64,000 bases of DNA, taken from Saprospiraceae bacterium. GTDB taxonomy: Bacteria > Bacteroidota > Bacteroidia > Chitinophagales > Saprospiraceae. The notes under the pieces are model-generated. The model was not told where the DNA came from. It made no database searches and worked only from the letters and a program-made list of their open reading frames with translations. A program made the position numbers and the translations under genes. Location of the stretch: positions 1,438,501-1,502,500 of the forward strand of contig JADKFX010000001.1 of assembly GCA_016717265.1 (NCBI GenBank). The letters are read 5' to 3'. Within the stretch, counting starts at the first letter, position 1. The number at the start of each line of letters is the position of its first letter. Below, piece by piece: positions 9,901-17,979 of this stretch.

Positions 9901-10261
9901 GTGTTAGACCTGTAAGTGGGTAAGACATAGTACCAACGCCATAACCAGGTCCTGAAGGAGAACCAAACAAATCAATAAAATTGGAAGGCCCATTTGGATT
10001 TCCACAACTACTACAGAAATAATGATCTTTGTCAACATGATCTACAGAACCTGCGGTTATATTCCATGGGCCCATTGGACCCGCTGGATAATTTATAAAC
10101 CAGGCTGGTGGAGGATCGGGCGAAAATTCAAAATCTAAACCCTGGAAATTCAATTCTTGTAGCGTGTCTTTACAACAACAACCACCTTGGGCTGGTAAGC
10201 TCTGAGTTATTAGTTCAAAAAGAAAAAAGCAAACAAAAATTTTTAAAAAAAAAGTACGCAT
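6911..10261 (-). CDS. Secreted repeat protein with T9SS type B (gliding-motility-associated) sorting domain
   Basis: This 1,116-residue protein is a T9SS cargo. It starts with a signal peptide (MRTFFLKIFVCFFLFELITQ, cleavage near PAQ-GG) followed by three successive Cys. Residues about 30-215 look like a carbohydrate-binding-type beta-sandwich (sequence around NYTANLKIGNWLNVNWTATN). Residues about 220-455 contain two or three HYR-like segments with paired Cys (TDNCDPNP, TDGCGNFT, EDDCGN). Ten tandem Cys-containing repeats of about 40 aa follow (459-862), then a SprB-like segment (CFNQNDGIFRI). The C-terminal 90 residues match the type B sorting domain: FAPNSFSPNGDNINDYFYIQ, IFNRWGVKVFD, GWNGTF and GVFVYYAKIRS. 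It should therefore cross the outer membrane and be held at the surface or released. The binding target cannot be told. A TATATTTG element lies 35 nt upstream. Confidence 0.9.
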   Translation of the reverse strand: MRTFFLKIFVCFFLFELITQSLPAQGGCCCKDTLQELNFQGLDFEFSPDPPPAWFINYPAGPMGPWNITAGSVDHVDKDHYFCSSCGNPNGPSNFIDLFGSPSGPGYGVGTMSYPLTGLTPGNQYTIEFYYAKFDKPGNYTANLKIGNWLNVNWTATNPGQIIWLKASYVFTATSSSANMDFTDTGNNTINGSQIGMLIDDIKIFEKCIEDKEKPKVNKPPIDITVACEQLIPNIPTLDITDNCDPNPMVTLIETIEEMDPCTKKITRDWEITDGCGNFTTVVQIIDVIDIPPKFIKLPENITIDCNLDIPKAFNNWIRNNGNAIASDDCTINWNANYSNPPIKNCESVTVEFVAKDFCGNESSAIAKFTVIDTTAPKFIIKAETKNFACIPNTQDSLRAWLKTFGFSKTNSDCSNVTLSTNFNGDSTKNPLHLTFYAEDDCGNIDSCQASFSHRSNTDTLRLTNYSCTILQNSIDTFSYSIHGCDSIVILEKIKRFTDSTYIQINTCDPQNKKYDTLYLKNSNGCDSLLFFEFTLRSDTITNLQKSDCNYLAYSKDTLFLKGQYCDSLVITEYIPLRKDSNFVIVNTCDLTKVDTSLMYLKNNLGCDSIITIFTIYSPQQITFIESKICGLLISYIDTIKFTNGFCDSLVITSYIPLKLDTTYIQSTSCDKSKVGIFSSIYSNQFGCDSLVTKEIILNPSDSIFISKTTCQLSQSGINIQALKNKFGCDSIVQITTNFLPSDTFLVIQNTCISSLAGKDTLVFKGSTCDSVILRTTIFIPPDTTQLIQSSCDLTAVGIKTRILNGRQCDSVIITTTIYSPSDTTQIKLSTCDPTKAKLDTILLANAKGCDSLILFNTSFTPLSLNYELDSISCFNQNDGIFRILNHSDFIEPFEIIINGKKLGNQIQIENLSSGSYEIFIRDPKACITDTIHITLVNPEELIIDLGNDLEVDKGSSINLNLQSNKNLKNIFWNPTNLSNCNNCSQINFIANQNMWVYTQVIDERNCNQTDSIFIRVKKSNKVFAPNSFSPNGDNINDYFYIQGDDHLIVETLSIFNRWGVKVFDAQNIPMNVQTSGWNGTFKTQKMNPGVFVYYAKIRSNDSEIIELKGNLTLIR
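7675..8890 (-). repeat. Ten tandem ~40-aa Cys repeats (GCDS motif) inside the T9SS type B cargo gene
   Basis: The encoded units each contain one Cys near the start (xxTCDxxxx) and a second in a GCDS or xCDS motif about 20 residues later, ending in a hydrophobic strand and SDT or PDT. Examples are NTCDLTKVDTSLMYLKNNLG and SSCDLTAVGIKTRILNGRQC. Sequence identity between units is low apart from these anchors, so the array is old. Similar N-G-C-D-S-I repeats are frequent in secreted Bacteroidota proteins, from memory. Confidence 0.8.
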
Positions 10262-10296
10262 TGATTAATAAACAGGTTTCATTTTGGACACTCGTT

Positions 10297-10304
10297 CAAA
10301 TATA
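10297..10304 (-). promoter_or_regulatory. Bacteroidota -7 promoter element (TATATTTG)
   Basis: This is an exact TAnnTTTG match on the minus strand, 35 nt upstream of the start of the T9SS type B cargo gene. No matching -33 element was seen at normal spacing. Confidence 0.4.
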
Positions 10305-10694
10305 AATTATTTAATATTTACCATGGTCTCGAAGTCAAATTTACATAAATTAAAGGACTTTTGATAAGGCTTAGAAATTTATATTTAAATAACCGTCATC
10401 CGGTATTGACACCATTTTTACGAGCATTTAAAGTAATTTTAGAGGGTCCTTTAATTTTTAGATAGGTCGAATTAGTAAATCATTGAAAAGTTTATGAAGC
10501 TTGCCTTTTGATTGGATGGTTTAAGCAGTGAATTCTTAAATTTCAATATATTTTATAGAATAAATGGCAAAATTATTTAATTTAAAGTGTTATTAATTAA
10601 TTATATATACATATGTATTATTATAATATAAATCTGAGTTTAAAGGGATCTCAATATTTTTCAAAATTTTCATCATTATTTTGTGTAAATGTCC
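10305..10694. other. Divergent intergenic region
   Basis: About 390 bp separate the promoter of the minus-strand cargo gene from the promoter of rplU-rpmA. It is AT-rich, with a palindromic TATATATACATATGTATTA-like stretch around 10600-10620. Nothing else was recognised. Confidence 0.4.
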
Positions 10695-10702
10695 TACTTT
10701 TG
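10695..10702 (+). promoter_or_regulatory. Bacteroidota -7 promoter element (TACTTTTG) for rplU-rpmA
   Basis: This exact TAnnTTTG match ends 25 nt before the rplU ATG, a position expected of the ribosomal-protein operon promoter and giving a short leader. Confidence 0.55.
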
Positions 10703-10727
10703 CAGTCCATTTTAAAAGACTATAGAC

Positions 10728-11039
10728 ATGATTGCAGTCGTTAACATTGCAGGACAACAATTTAAAGTAAGTTCAGGGCAGAAAGTTTATGTACATCGTC
10801 AAGAGGACGGAATTGGAAGCAAAGTCAATTTTGATCAGGTTTTAATGCTTATAAATGGAGATGCAACAACGGTTGGTATGCCAACTGTAGAAGGTGCTAG
10901 TGTTTCTGCAACGGTATTAGATCATCTAAAAGGCGATAAAGTTATCGTTTTCAAGAAAAAAAGAAGAAAAGGATACCAAAAAAAGAATGGTCACCGCCAG
11001 TCTTTTACTCAAATTCAAGTCGATTCAATTAATGTTTAA
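10728..11039 (+). CDS. rplU: 50S ribosomal protein L21
   Basis: The 103-residue product has the length and motifs of bacterial L21. It begins MIAVVNIAGQQFKVSSGQKV, has an internal GTPTVEGA-like segment (VGMPTVEGASV), and ends with the basic RNA-binding region KVIVFKKKRRKGYQKKNGHR followed by QSFTQIQVDSI. L21 binds 23S rRNA in the large subunit. The gene is followed after 18 bp by rpmA, the near-universal rplU-rpmA pair, so the two are surely co-transcribed. The ATG lies directly behind a Bacteroidota promoter element. Confidence 0.98.
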   Translation: MIAVVNIAGQQFKVSSGQKVYVHRQEDGIGSKVNFDQVLMLINGDATTVGMPTVEGASVSATVLDHLKGDKVIVFKKKRRKGYQKKNGHRQSFTQIQVDSINV

Positions 11040-11057
11040 TTTTTAAAAGGTACAGTC

Positions 11058-11306
11058 ATGGCACATAAAAAAGGGGAAGGTAGTACAAGTAACGGACGCG
11101 ACAGTAATAGTAAAAGATTAGGTGTTAAATTGTTTGGAGGCCAGAAAGCTATTGCAGGTAATATCATAGTTCGCCAACGAGGAACCAAATATCACCCAGG
11201 TACAAATGTTGGAGTTGGTAAGGATTTTACCTTGTTCGCTTTAAAGCCAGGGGTCGTTACTTTTAAGAAAACCTTTAGTGATCGGAATGTAGTTCACGTT
11301 CTTTAG
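11058..11306 (+). CDS. rpmA: 50S ribosomal protein L27
   Basis: The 82-residue product is L27, with the conserved N-terminus MAHKKGEGSTSNGRDSNSKR and the core GVKLFGGQKAIAGNIIVRQR followed by GTKYHPGTNVGVGKD. L27 reaches towards the peptidyl-transferase centre with its N-terminal tail. No N-terminal cleavage extension like that of Firmicutes L27 is present, since Gly-rich residues follow the initiator AHKKG directly. It is the second gene of the rplU operon. No strong terminator follows. Confidence 0.98.
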   Translation: MAHKKGEGSTSNGRDSNSKRLGVKLFGGQKAIAGNIIVRQRGTKYHPGTNVGVGKDFTLFALKPGVVTFKKTFSDRNVVHVL

Positions 11307-11548
11307 GCAAATTTTCATACTTTTTATTTTATTGCATTTTGAATAGCTCAACTATTTAAAAATTTGGTATTTGTAAACCTTTATTCTCAAGGATTTTAAT
11401 TGGCTATTTACCTCCTTAAATGCATATACCATTTAGATTTCGACTAAATTTGTTAAATAAAATAAAAATAGTAGCCATTTAAGTTAAATTAATTGAAAGT
11501 TTTAGCGTCTAAGTATAAGGTATTATACCTTCGATTAAAATCATAGCT

Positions 11549-12094
11549 ATGAAATTTAACATTGGAATTTTTCAATTTTTATTATTCGGTTTATTCATTT
11601 CTTGTAGCCCAAGTTTAAGTCCGTTTACACAAAAACTTTATGAATCTAATAATTGGTCTGTAGATGAATTAAAGCAGATCCAATTCTATATATCGGATGA
11701 TATTGTATTGCGACGAAAAGTAACGGAAGGCCAGACCATGATTCAAAATGGTAAGATCAAAACAATCGATGGTGAAAAAATTGAAGAGCTCATATTTAAA
11801 AGAGGAACACCCTGTGTATATTTATTTTCACCGAAGGAAGAACGCTTTGCTATTAGCTTTGAACAATCGGAGCCACCAAAATATTTGATGTTTGGTCCGA
11901 ATCCAAAATATAGCAACCGATATGTATTATTAGGTAAAGAATGGAATCGAAATTCCGGTTCTATTACATATCAGGATGCAAATTGGTATACAACCACAGA
12001 ATCTGCTTACGCTTGTTTGTTAGTAGACTTAAAGCGGGCTAGTAGTATTCAAAGAAATTCAAAAATTGTGAAAGGCCAGCGTGTTGGAGAATAA
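11549..12094 (+). CDS. Hypothetical lipoprotein
   Basis: This 181-residue protein starts with a lipoprotein signal (MKFNIGIFQFLLFGLFISCS), with the probable lipidated Cys at residue 19 in a slightly unusual FISC lipobox. The mature part has alternating polar and hydrophobic stretches (IQFYISDDIVLRRKVTEGQ, YVLLGKEWNRNSGSITY) that suggest a beta-rich fold. I recognise no family or catalytic motif. It is a single gene between rpmA and a convergent minus-strand pair. An exact TAAATTTG element at 11445-11452 could be its promoter but lies about 96 nt upstream. An envelope location is inferred from the signal only. Confidence 0.7.
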   Translation: MKFNIGIFQFLLFGLFISCSPSLSPFTQKLYESNNWSVDELKQIQFYISDDIVLRRKVTEGQTMIQNGKIKTIDGEKIEELIFKRGTPCVYLFSPKEERFAISFEQSEPPKYLMFGPNPKYSNRYVLLGKEWNRNSGSITYQDANWYTTTESAYACLLVDLKRASSIQRNSKIVKGQRVGE

Positions 12095-12159
12095 GGATTT
12101 CAAATTTCTATTAAATTGCAATTCTTTATTTTTTGAATCAAAAATAGCCTCGAATCCCT

Positions 12160-13563
12160 TTACATTAATTCTTCGTATGGAATGGAATCTGTGATTTGAG
12201 GATTTGGTTTTGGTTTTTCAGTTCTGGAAAACAAGTCAACTGAACCATTTTCTAACCGCAGTACACCCCGAGGACAAACTGCAGCACAAATTCCACAACC
12301 TACGCAAGATGCCCTGACAATATTAGCGCCTCGTTGAGCATACGAACGCACATCAATACCCATTTCACAATAGGTAGTACAATTCCCACAGGAAATACAT
12401 TGAGATCCATTAGTTGTAATTCTGAATCTAGAAAAAAATCGTTGTTGAATACCAAGAATTGCCGCCATTGGACAGCCAAACCGACACCAAACTCTGCTTC
12501 CTAAGAGTGGATAAAAACCAACACCAATCACACCAGAAAAAACAGCTCCTATTATAAATCCATACCAACTTCTTAAAGCAGCAGAAGATATTCCTAATAC
12601 ATGGGTTTGTCCAGTTTGGAAAGTATAGATTACTCCCGCGGTCATGATAATTGAAAAGAGGAGAACCGCATATACTAAGATGCGTTCCAATTTCCAGGAT
12701 TTTATGGATTTATCAGAAAGATGTCTGAAAGAATCACCTGCAGTTTCTGCAAGTCCCCCACATCCACAAACCCAGGAACAATACCATCTCTTTCCATAAA
12801 AGTAAGTTAATACAGGTGAAATAAAAACAATCATAAGGATCCCAAAAAGTAACATGTTCCGTCCGATATTTCCATGCGACAAGAGTTCTTGAATATGCCA
12901 ACCATCAAAGAAATAATAATTTAATGGCCACATATTTTTATAGTCATTGTATGGAAGATTCATTTTTAATAAATATTCCGGAAGTAAAAATGCAATACCA
13001 GTTTGAAAAAACATCACAGAAATAGTCCGAATGACCTGATATCTATTATGCCTGTATTTTAAAATAAACTTGATTCCAAAAAGTAAAATTGCAAGTGTAT
13101 ATAAAGCGCCATAGACAAACCATTGACTCGCTGGTTTGTTTTTTAAATACATACTTAGTGGATCAAAAAATGCAATCAATCCAGTATTTTCTCCGGCATC
13201 AGAATGCCCCAGATATTCAGGCCACCAATACAGAATACAATAAAAGAAAGTTAAGATTAAAGAGACTATCCATGCAGTGGCTTTTCGGGCACTAATCCCT
13301 TGTATCCAAATGTGATTATTTTGAATACCGGAAGGACGTGTAAGATAGATTAAAAGAGAATATAATAGGATTCCAATGGACAAACTTCCCAGACTAATAA
13401 GCAACCAATTGTCACCAAAAGGGAATGCTAGAATCGGCAATTTATCAAATGTTGCCAAGATTAAAATGAGAACACCAAAACAAATGACAATCCAAGAAAT
13501 CCATTGAAAGAATTTTATGAATTGATATTTAAAAGTTTTTAAAGTAGTGTCCATAGTATTCAA
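12160..13563 (-). CDS. Membrane-bound polyferredoxin (NapH/CcoG-like 4Fe-4S protein)
   Basis: The 467-residue protein has about seven hydrophobic membrane segments in its first 370 residues. Two cytoplasm-facing Cys motifs of the NapH/NosR class follow the membrane segments (YCSWVCGCGG with Cys262/266/268, and VWCRFGCP with Cys360/364). The C-terminal domain is a 2x[4Fe-4S] ferredoxin, with Cys389/392/395/399 and Cys420/423/426/430. Such proteins pass electrons between the quinone pool and a periplasmic or cytoplasmic partner. Its start overlaps the stop of the upstream FAD-oxidoreductase gene by 4 bp (ATGA type), so the two are translationally coupled and likely form one electron-transfer unit. 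The terminal electron acceptor is not encoded nearby. CcoG, which acts in cytochrome oxidase assembly, has a different C-terminus, so a NapH-type role is more likely. Confidence 0.85.
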   Translation of the reverse strand: MNTMDTTLKTFKYQFIKFFQWISWIVICFGVLILILATFDKLPILAFPFGDNWLLISLGSLSIGILLYSLLIYLTRPSGIQNNHIWIQGISARKATAWIVSLILTFFYCILYWWPEYLGHSDAGENTGLIAFFDPLSMYLKNKPASQWFVYGALYTLAILLFGIKFILKYRHNRYQVIRTISVMFFQTGIAFLLPEYLLKMNLPYNDYKNMWPLNYYFFDGWHIQELLSHGNIGRNMLLFGILMIVFISPVLTYFYGKRWYCSWVCGCGGLAETAGDSFRHLSDKSIKSWKLERILVYAVLLFSIIMTAGVIYTFQTGQTHVLGISSAALRSWYGFIIGAVFSGVIGVGFYPLLGSRVWCRFGCPMAAILGIQQRFFSRFRITTNGSQCISCGNCTTYCEMGIDVRSYAQRGANIVRASCVGCGICAAVCPRGVLRLENGSVDLFSRTEKPKPNPQITDSIPYEELM

Positions 13564-14903
13564 TTTTTTTTAAAGAAACGAAGCACAGCATTTAAAGATC
13601 CAGAACTGCGAAGACTTGTTTTTTTACCAAATTTTAATTTGTAAATTTTCAGCAATTTTGGTGCAACATCAGAATAAAATTCAGGTTCAAAAAATGCAAG
13701 CCTGATATTCGCAACTACATTTTCTAATGGAGTTTTTTTACGAATCCATTGTTCGCAAACTTCTTGCCGGAATCTAAAACCCATTAAATTGAATCCTTTA
13801 ATAATTTTAGTATCCTCGTCAAATATAAGTCGAATACTTTTCTTACCAGAACTTGACTCCCAATACAAGGTATCCAAAGGATATTCAATTTTATTTGGAA
13901 CCAATCCATACACTTGATATTCTATATCAAAAAATTTGGCAGAATTAAACCAAATTAATTGTTCATAAGGTTTGGGTTCAACACAAATTGTATATGCTAA
14001 GGTTTCACCCATGATGCTCCCGGTATACCAAACAGCTTCTATCGCTTTACGATCTTTTATGGGTTCTCGCAATTGAACACAATCGCCAATCGCATATACA
14101 TTAGGAATATTCGTTTCTAAATAATTGTTGACTAAAATTCCTTTGTCACATGCTAATGGCGTATTTCTCAAGAAGTCAATATTAGGACTTACCCCTGTAG
14201 TGATTCCAACAAATTCACATGGAATCGTGTGTCCTTTATCTGTTAAAATAGAGGCTACCTTTCCGTTTTCGTTCGCATTAATTTTTAAAAGTCCAGTTTC
14301 ATGCCTTAAATCAATTTGATGTTCTAAAATATGTCTGGAAACCAATGCTGCTTCTTCTGCTGGCAAAACTGCACTCCAATAAGCAGAATCTCTTGCTAAT
14401 AAAACTACTTTTATATTTCTTGAATGTAACATTTCGGCTAATTCAACCCCAATTAGCCCACCCCCTACAATTACTGCAGATTTTATTCCTTCGCTAAGGA
14501 ATTCTATTTTATCTAAATCTTGTTTGGTATAAAGTCCACAAACACCTTCTAACTCCTGGCCTTCCCAATTGAAATAATTGGATTTAGATCCGGTAGCAAG
14601 GATAAGCCGATCATATTTATAAGAGGCACCATCAGTTGCTTGAAGTATCTTATTATAAAAATTTATGCTTTGTATATGATTGTAAATTAATTCAATACGA
14701 TTTTTTTTATAAAAATCTGCATCGTAAGGTAGGATATCCTGCCACCGCATATGGCCCATATAAACATACATTAATGCGGTTCTTGAAAAGAAATAATCGG
14801 ATTCAGAAGAAATTACAGTGATGCGGTGATCACTCAATTTACGGATCCATCTAGCAGCTGTAATTCCCGCAATTCCATTTCCAATGATTACAATATGTTC
14901 CAT
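13560..14903 (-). CDS. FAD/NAD(P)-dependent oxidoreductase (NirB-N/rubredoxin reductase type)
   Basis: This 447-residue flavoprotein of the two-dinucleotide-binding-domain family has an N-terminal FAD GxGxxG motif (IGNGIAG, 7-13), the ATG motif LILATGSKS, a central NAD(P)H motif (VIVGGGLIGVELAE) and the FAD-closing motif NVYAIGDCVQL. The C-terminal third lacks the Cys pair of glutathione reductases and instead resembles the ends of nitrite reductase NirB N-terminal regions, rubredoxin reductases and assimilatory reductases. It probably oxidises NAD(P)H and feeds electrons to the membrane polyferredoxin encoded just downstream, whose start overlaps its stop. It is the first gene of a two-gene operon. 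No exact TAnnTTTG element was found upstream. Physiological substrate unknown. Confidence 0.85.
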   Translation of the reverse strand: MEHIVIIGNGIAGITAARWIRKLSDHRITVISSESDYFFSRTALMYVYMGHMRWQDILPYDADFYKKNRIELIYNHIQSINFYNKILQATDGASYKYDRLILATGSKSNYFNWEGQELEGVCGLYTKQDLDKIEFLSEGIKSAVIVGGGLIGVELAEMLHSRNIKVVLLARDSAYWSAVLPAEEAALVSRHILEHQIDLRHETGLLKINANENGKVASILTDKGHTIPCEFVGITTGVSPNIDFLRNTPLACDKGILVNNYLETNIPNVYAIGDCVQLREPIKDRKAIEAVWYTGSIMGETLAYTICVEPKPYEQLIWFNSAKFFDIEYQVYGLVPNKIEYPLDTLYWESSSGKKSIRLIFDEDTKIIKGFNLMGFRFRQEVCEQWIRKKTPLENVVANIRLAFFEPEFYSDVAPKLLKIYKLKFGKKTSLRSSGSLNAVLRFFKKN

Positions 14904-14997
14904 TAGGCTTAAATGACTGTCATTTTTAGAATTTGAAAAATTAACTACGAAAAGTACTGTAGAATGTTAAAAGTCGAAATTAATTAATAAAAAACTA

Positions 14998-15005
14998 TAT
15001 TTTTG
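14998..15005 (+). promoter_or_regulatory. Bacteroidota -7 promoter element (TATTTTTG)
   Basis: This exact TAnnTTTG match lies 36 nt before the ATG at 15042. It overlaps an in-frame upstream TTG at 15003, which rules out that codon as the start. Confidence 0.5.
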
Positions 15006-15041
15006 CAAACTTATCATTTTTCATTAACAAAATATTTCCAT

Positions 15042-17012
15042 ATGAAACAATTGTACTTTTTGTTTTTTCTCTTTTTTGTCTTGAACATCAATACGGATGC
15101 TCAGGCACCGCGCCGGGTCTTGGTGGAGGAATTTACACAAGCTTCCTGTCCGCCTTGTGCCGTTTACAATCCTGGCTTTCATAAAATTATTTTTACACCT
15201 GGAAACGAAACGAAAGTGAGTTTACTATGCTACCAAACTAGCTGGCCAGGTTCAGATCCAATGAATGCCCAAAATCCTACCGATGTTGCCAACCGGGTAA
15301 CATATTATGCTGTGAATGCAGTGCCAGACTGTTTTGCAGATGGTGGCGCAACTAAAACTGGAACACCCATATTTCATGGGAATATTGCGGATTTCACACA
15401 AAGTATTATTGATAATAGAGCCGCTGTTACAAGTCCTGTAGAAGTTACAGTCGACCATATTTTAAGAGACAAACTCGATTCCGTTTCGATTTCAGTGACC
15501 GTTAAAAATGTAAGCGCAAATGCATTACTAGATGAAAATACTTTACAAATTGCATTAATTGAAAAGGAAGTTGACTTTAAAATTGCTCCTGGTACTAATG
15601 GAGAAATGGAATTCTTTTCAGTAACTAGAAAATTGGTACCAAATTCAGGAGGTACAAAAGTGGGTGCTTTAGATCCAGGTGCCAGCAAAACGTTTAACTA
15701 CACTATAGTGATTCCTACGTATATCTATAATCTTCGGAATATTGGAGTCATCACGTTCGTTCAACATACAACTAAAAAGGAAATCCTTCAATCTGCAGAA
15801 AGTTATCCAAAACCATTACCTACAGCAAGCAAGTATGTTGATTTAAGGGCAACTGGAACAGTTAATGGGTATACTGGACTTTGTGATGGAAATGTTAGTA
15901 TGAAAGTTGATTTATTCAATGATGGAACAGATACTATAAAAACGATTTCAATAGATTTAATTGTAAATAGTGTTAAACAAACTGGTCAAACTGCATTGGC
16001 AGTTAATTTACCAGCTGGTGGTGTAGGAAGCTACGAATTTAAAAATATAAATATTAAAGCTGGAAAATCTTCTTTAAACTATCGCATTAATAATGTGAAT
16101 GGTGCAAGTAAGGATATTGATAAATTAAATCATACGAATGTAGTTACCGTATTGTATAATGTAGAGGCAACTCCATTTGCAACAGCAATAAATGAAGAAT
16201 TTGCAGTTTCGGCTCGGGGTGTTTTTCCTGCCCATACATATTCTGAAAACAACTCATCAATGCGTGTTTATCCAGCGGATAAAGCGTTTTTTGGCGTTAC
16301 AGAAGAGGTTGGTGGCTTTGGAAATTCTCCATTTTCTTTATTCTGGGACTTTTATTTTGGTCCAGAAAATACAGAAGTTAATTTTTTCTTTGACAAAGTG
16401 GATTTAACAAATAGTAAGAATACTTTTTTTGCTATTAGTAGAGCGTATGCACAAAAAGGTACTGAGTTAGCAAGTTTAATAATAGAAGCTTCAAAAGATT
16501 GTGGAGCAAATTGGACTACATTTTATGCTAAGGAAGGTGCAGATTTAGCAACTGCTGATCCAAGTCCTGGTGCTTTTTTTGCACCAAACTCTGCACAATG
16601 GATTCGCGATACGGTAAGTATTGCTGAATTTGATGGAGCGGCCGAAGTGATCTTTAGATTAAAAGGTTATAATCCTTTTGGCGGTTCTAATTTAATGTTT
16701 TTAGATGATATCAATGTTGGATCCCTAATTGTCGGAACGGATGAACCAGGTATTTTAAACAAGATCTCTATTTACCCAAATCCTACACACGATAAATTGA
16801 CGCTTGATATCAGCACAACAGAAGCTGCAATTGCAACGGTTCAATTATTCGATGTAAATGGCAAAATGGTATCTGTTTTAGACCATAATGCAAGCTTAAT
16901 TCAAGGTAAAAATGTAAAAACCTATAATGTTTCTGGTTTTCATTCTGGAATTTATAACTTAAAAGTTGTGACTCCAAAAGGTGTTAGAAACAGCTTTGTT
17001 ACCATTCATTAA
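15042..17012 (+). CDS. Secreted Omp28-like protein with thioredoxin-type CPPC and T9SS type A sorting domain
   Basis: This 656-residue protein has a signal peptide (MKQLYFLFFLFFVLNINTDA, then QAP). The N-terminal region has a thioredoxin-like start with a vicinal Cys motif (LVEEFTQASCPPC, Cys36/39) as in Omp28-type outer-membrane proteins of Porphyromonas and relatives. A CARDB-like segment (about 265-365) and a beta-sandwich segment (about 390-565, choice-of-anchor type, with MFLDDINVG) follow. The C-terminal about 85 residues are a T9SS type A sorting domain (KISIYPNPTHDKLTLDIS through SGIYNLKVVTPKGVRNSFV). It is exported to the cell surface or medium. Whether the CPPC motif is redox-active is not known. 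A strong terminator follows, so this is probably a single-gene transcript. Confidence 0.85.
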   Translation: MKQLYFLFFLFFVLNINTDAQAPRRVLVEEFTQASCPPCAVYNPGFHKIIFTPGNETKVSLLCYQTSWPGSDPMNAQNPTDVANRVTYYAVNAVPDCFADGGATKTGTPIFHGNIADFTQSIIDNRAAVTSPVEVTVDHILRDKLDSVSISVTVKNVSANALLDENTLQIALIEKEVDFKIAPGTNGEMEFFSVTRKLVPNSGGTKVGALDPGASKTFNYTIVIPTYIYNLRNIGVITFVQHTTKKEILQSAESYPKPLPTASKYVDLRATGTVNGYTGLCDGNVSMKVDLFNDGTDTIKTISIDLIVNSVKQTGQTALAVNLPAGGVGSYEFKNINIKAGKSSLNYRINNVNGASKDIDKLNHTNVVTVLYNVEATPFATAINEEFAVSARGVFPAHTYSENNSSMRVYPADKAFFGVTEEVGGFGNSPFSLFWDFYFGPENTEVNFFFDKVDLTNSKNTFFAISRAYAQKGTELASLIIEASKDCGANWTTFYAKEGADLATADPSPGAFFAPNSAQWIRDTVSIAEFDGAAEVIFRLKGYNPFGGSNLMFLDDINVGSLIVGTDEPGILNKISIYPNPTHDKLTLDISTTEAAIATVQLFDVNGKMVSVLDHNASLIQGKNVKTYNVSGFHSGIYNLKVVTPKGVRNSFVTIH

Positions 17013-17034
17013 AAGAATTTAACAAATCAAAATC

Positions 17035-17076
17035 AAATTAGCCAATTCGGGATTCTCGGATTGGCTAATTTTTTTT
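17035..17076 (+). terminator. Rho-independent terminator after the Omp28-like gene
   Basis: The perfect stem AAATTAGCCAAT / ATTGGCTAATTT (17035-17046 with 17060-17071) extends inward by three pairs including one G-T. The loop is 7 nt, and a T-run reaches 17076. It sits 23 bp after the stop codon. Confidence 0.9.
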
Positions 17077-17143
17077 AGTTAAAATTGACGCAAAACATGC
17101 ATAAAATAATATCTTTACAATTAGTTATCTAATCACTCGGCCT

Positions 17144-17839
17144 ATGAAATATAGTTACTTGATTATCAGTTTGTTATTTGTTCAGGTACTGGTTGCTCAA
17201 AACACTCGTTTTGCGGTTAGTCCTAGTCCAAATACAATTTTCTTTGTTCCAGACATGACAGATCACAATGCACATGGAAAAATAAAGAATAAAACAAACG
17301 CGAATATTAACATGCTTTGGACGCGTGAAATACTGATGTTGCCAGCAGCTTGGAGTACTTATGTATGTGATGCAAATAATTGTTATGCTGATTTTGTTGG
17401 TAAGTGTCCAGAAGGACATCCCAATATTGTTAAACCAAATGATTCTTCAACATTAGATGTGCATGTTTTTGACGATGGAAATTTGGGAGAAGCCCATATT
17501 GTAATGTGGGTTTATGAAAAAGAAGACACTACAAAAAAATTTAAAGCGGATTACTCCTTTAATAAAGTTGTAACCTCCAATCGAGAGGTTAAAAACATTG
17601 AAACTAAAGTGTATCCGAACCCTGCATATAATTCATTTTCAGTTGAATATAACACTGGATTGACAAGAATTGAACTGTATTCAATTTTAGGAAAGAAAGT
17701 CACTTCTTACCAGGCATCAGGTAAAATTAGCTATGATATTAGCTTTTTAGATGATGGCCTTTATTTCGTTAAGCTAATAGGCCCAAATGAACAAATGTTG
17801 CGGACTGTCAGACTTCAAAAGAGATCTTATAAACCGTAA
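17144..17839 (+). CDS. Small T9SS type A cargo protein
   Basis: The 231-residue protein begins with a signal peptide (MKYSYLIISLLFVQVLVAQN). A beta-sandwich domain of about 125 residues follows (FAVSPSPNTIFFVPDMTDHN, CDANNCYADFVGKCPEGHP), with three Cys. It ends in a T9SS type A sorting domain (VYPNPAYNSFSVEYNT to DGLYFVKLIGPNEQMLRTVR) and a short basic tail. The function of the N-terminal domain is not recognised. Its neighbour on the same strand is another T9SS cargo gene, but the two are separated by a terminator. A near-match to the -7 element (TATCTTTA) lies at 17110-17117. Confidence 0.85.
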   Translation: MKYSYLIISLLFVQVLVAQNTRFAVSPSPNTIFFVPDMTDHNAHGKIKNKTNANINMLWTREILMLPAAWSTYVCDANNCYADFVGKCPEGHPNIVKPNDSSTLDVHVFDDGNLGEAHIVMWVYEKEDTTKKFKADYSFNKVVTSNREVKNIETKVYPNPAYNSFSVEYNTGLTRIELYSILGKKVTSYQASGKISYDISFLDDGLYFVKLIGPNEQMLRTVRLQKRSYKP

Positions 17840-17872
17840 GAAACTTATAAGGATATTTTTATGAAAATCCAT

Positions 17873-17902
17873 AAAAGCTCAGTTTTTAACTGGGCTTTTT
17901 TT
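17873..17902 (+). terminator. Rho-independent terminator after the small T9SS cargo gene
   Basis: A ten-pair stem AAGCTCAGTT / AACTGGGCTT (17875-17884 with 17888-17897, one G-T pair) has a 3-nt loop and ends in a run of T. It lies 35 bp after the stop and between two convergent genes. Confidence 0.9.
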
Positions 17903-17979
17903 ATAGTATTAAAAACCAAAATCCAGCATTTGATTCTGCGATTTCCAATTTTCAGTACTTAATAGCTGAAATTTAGGAA

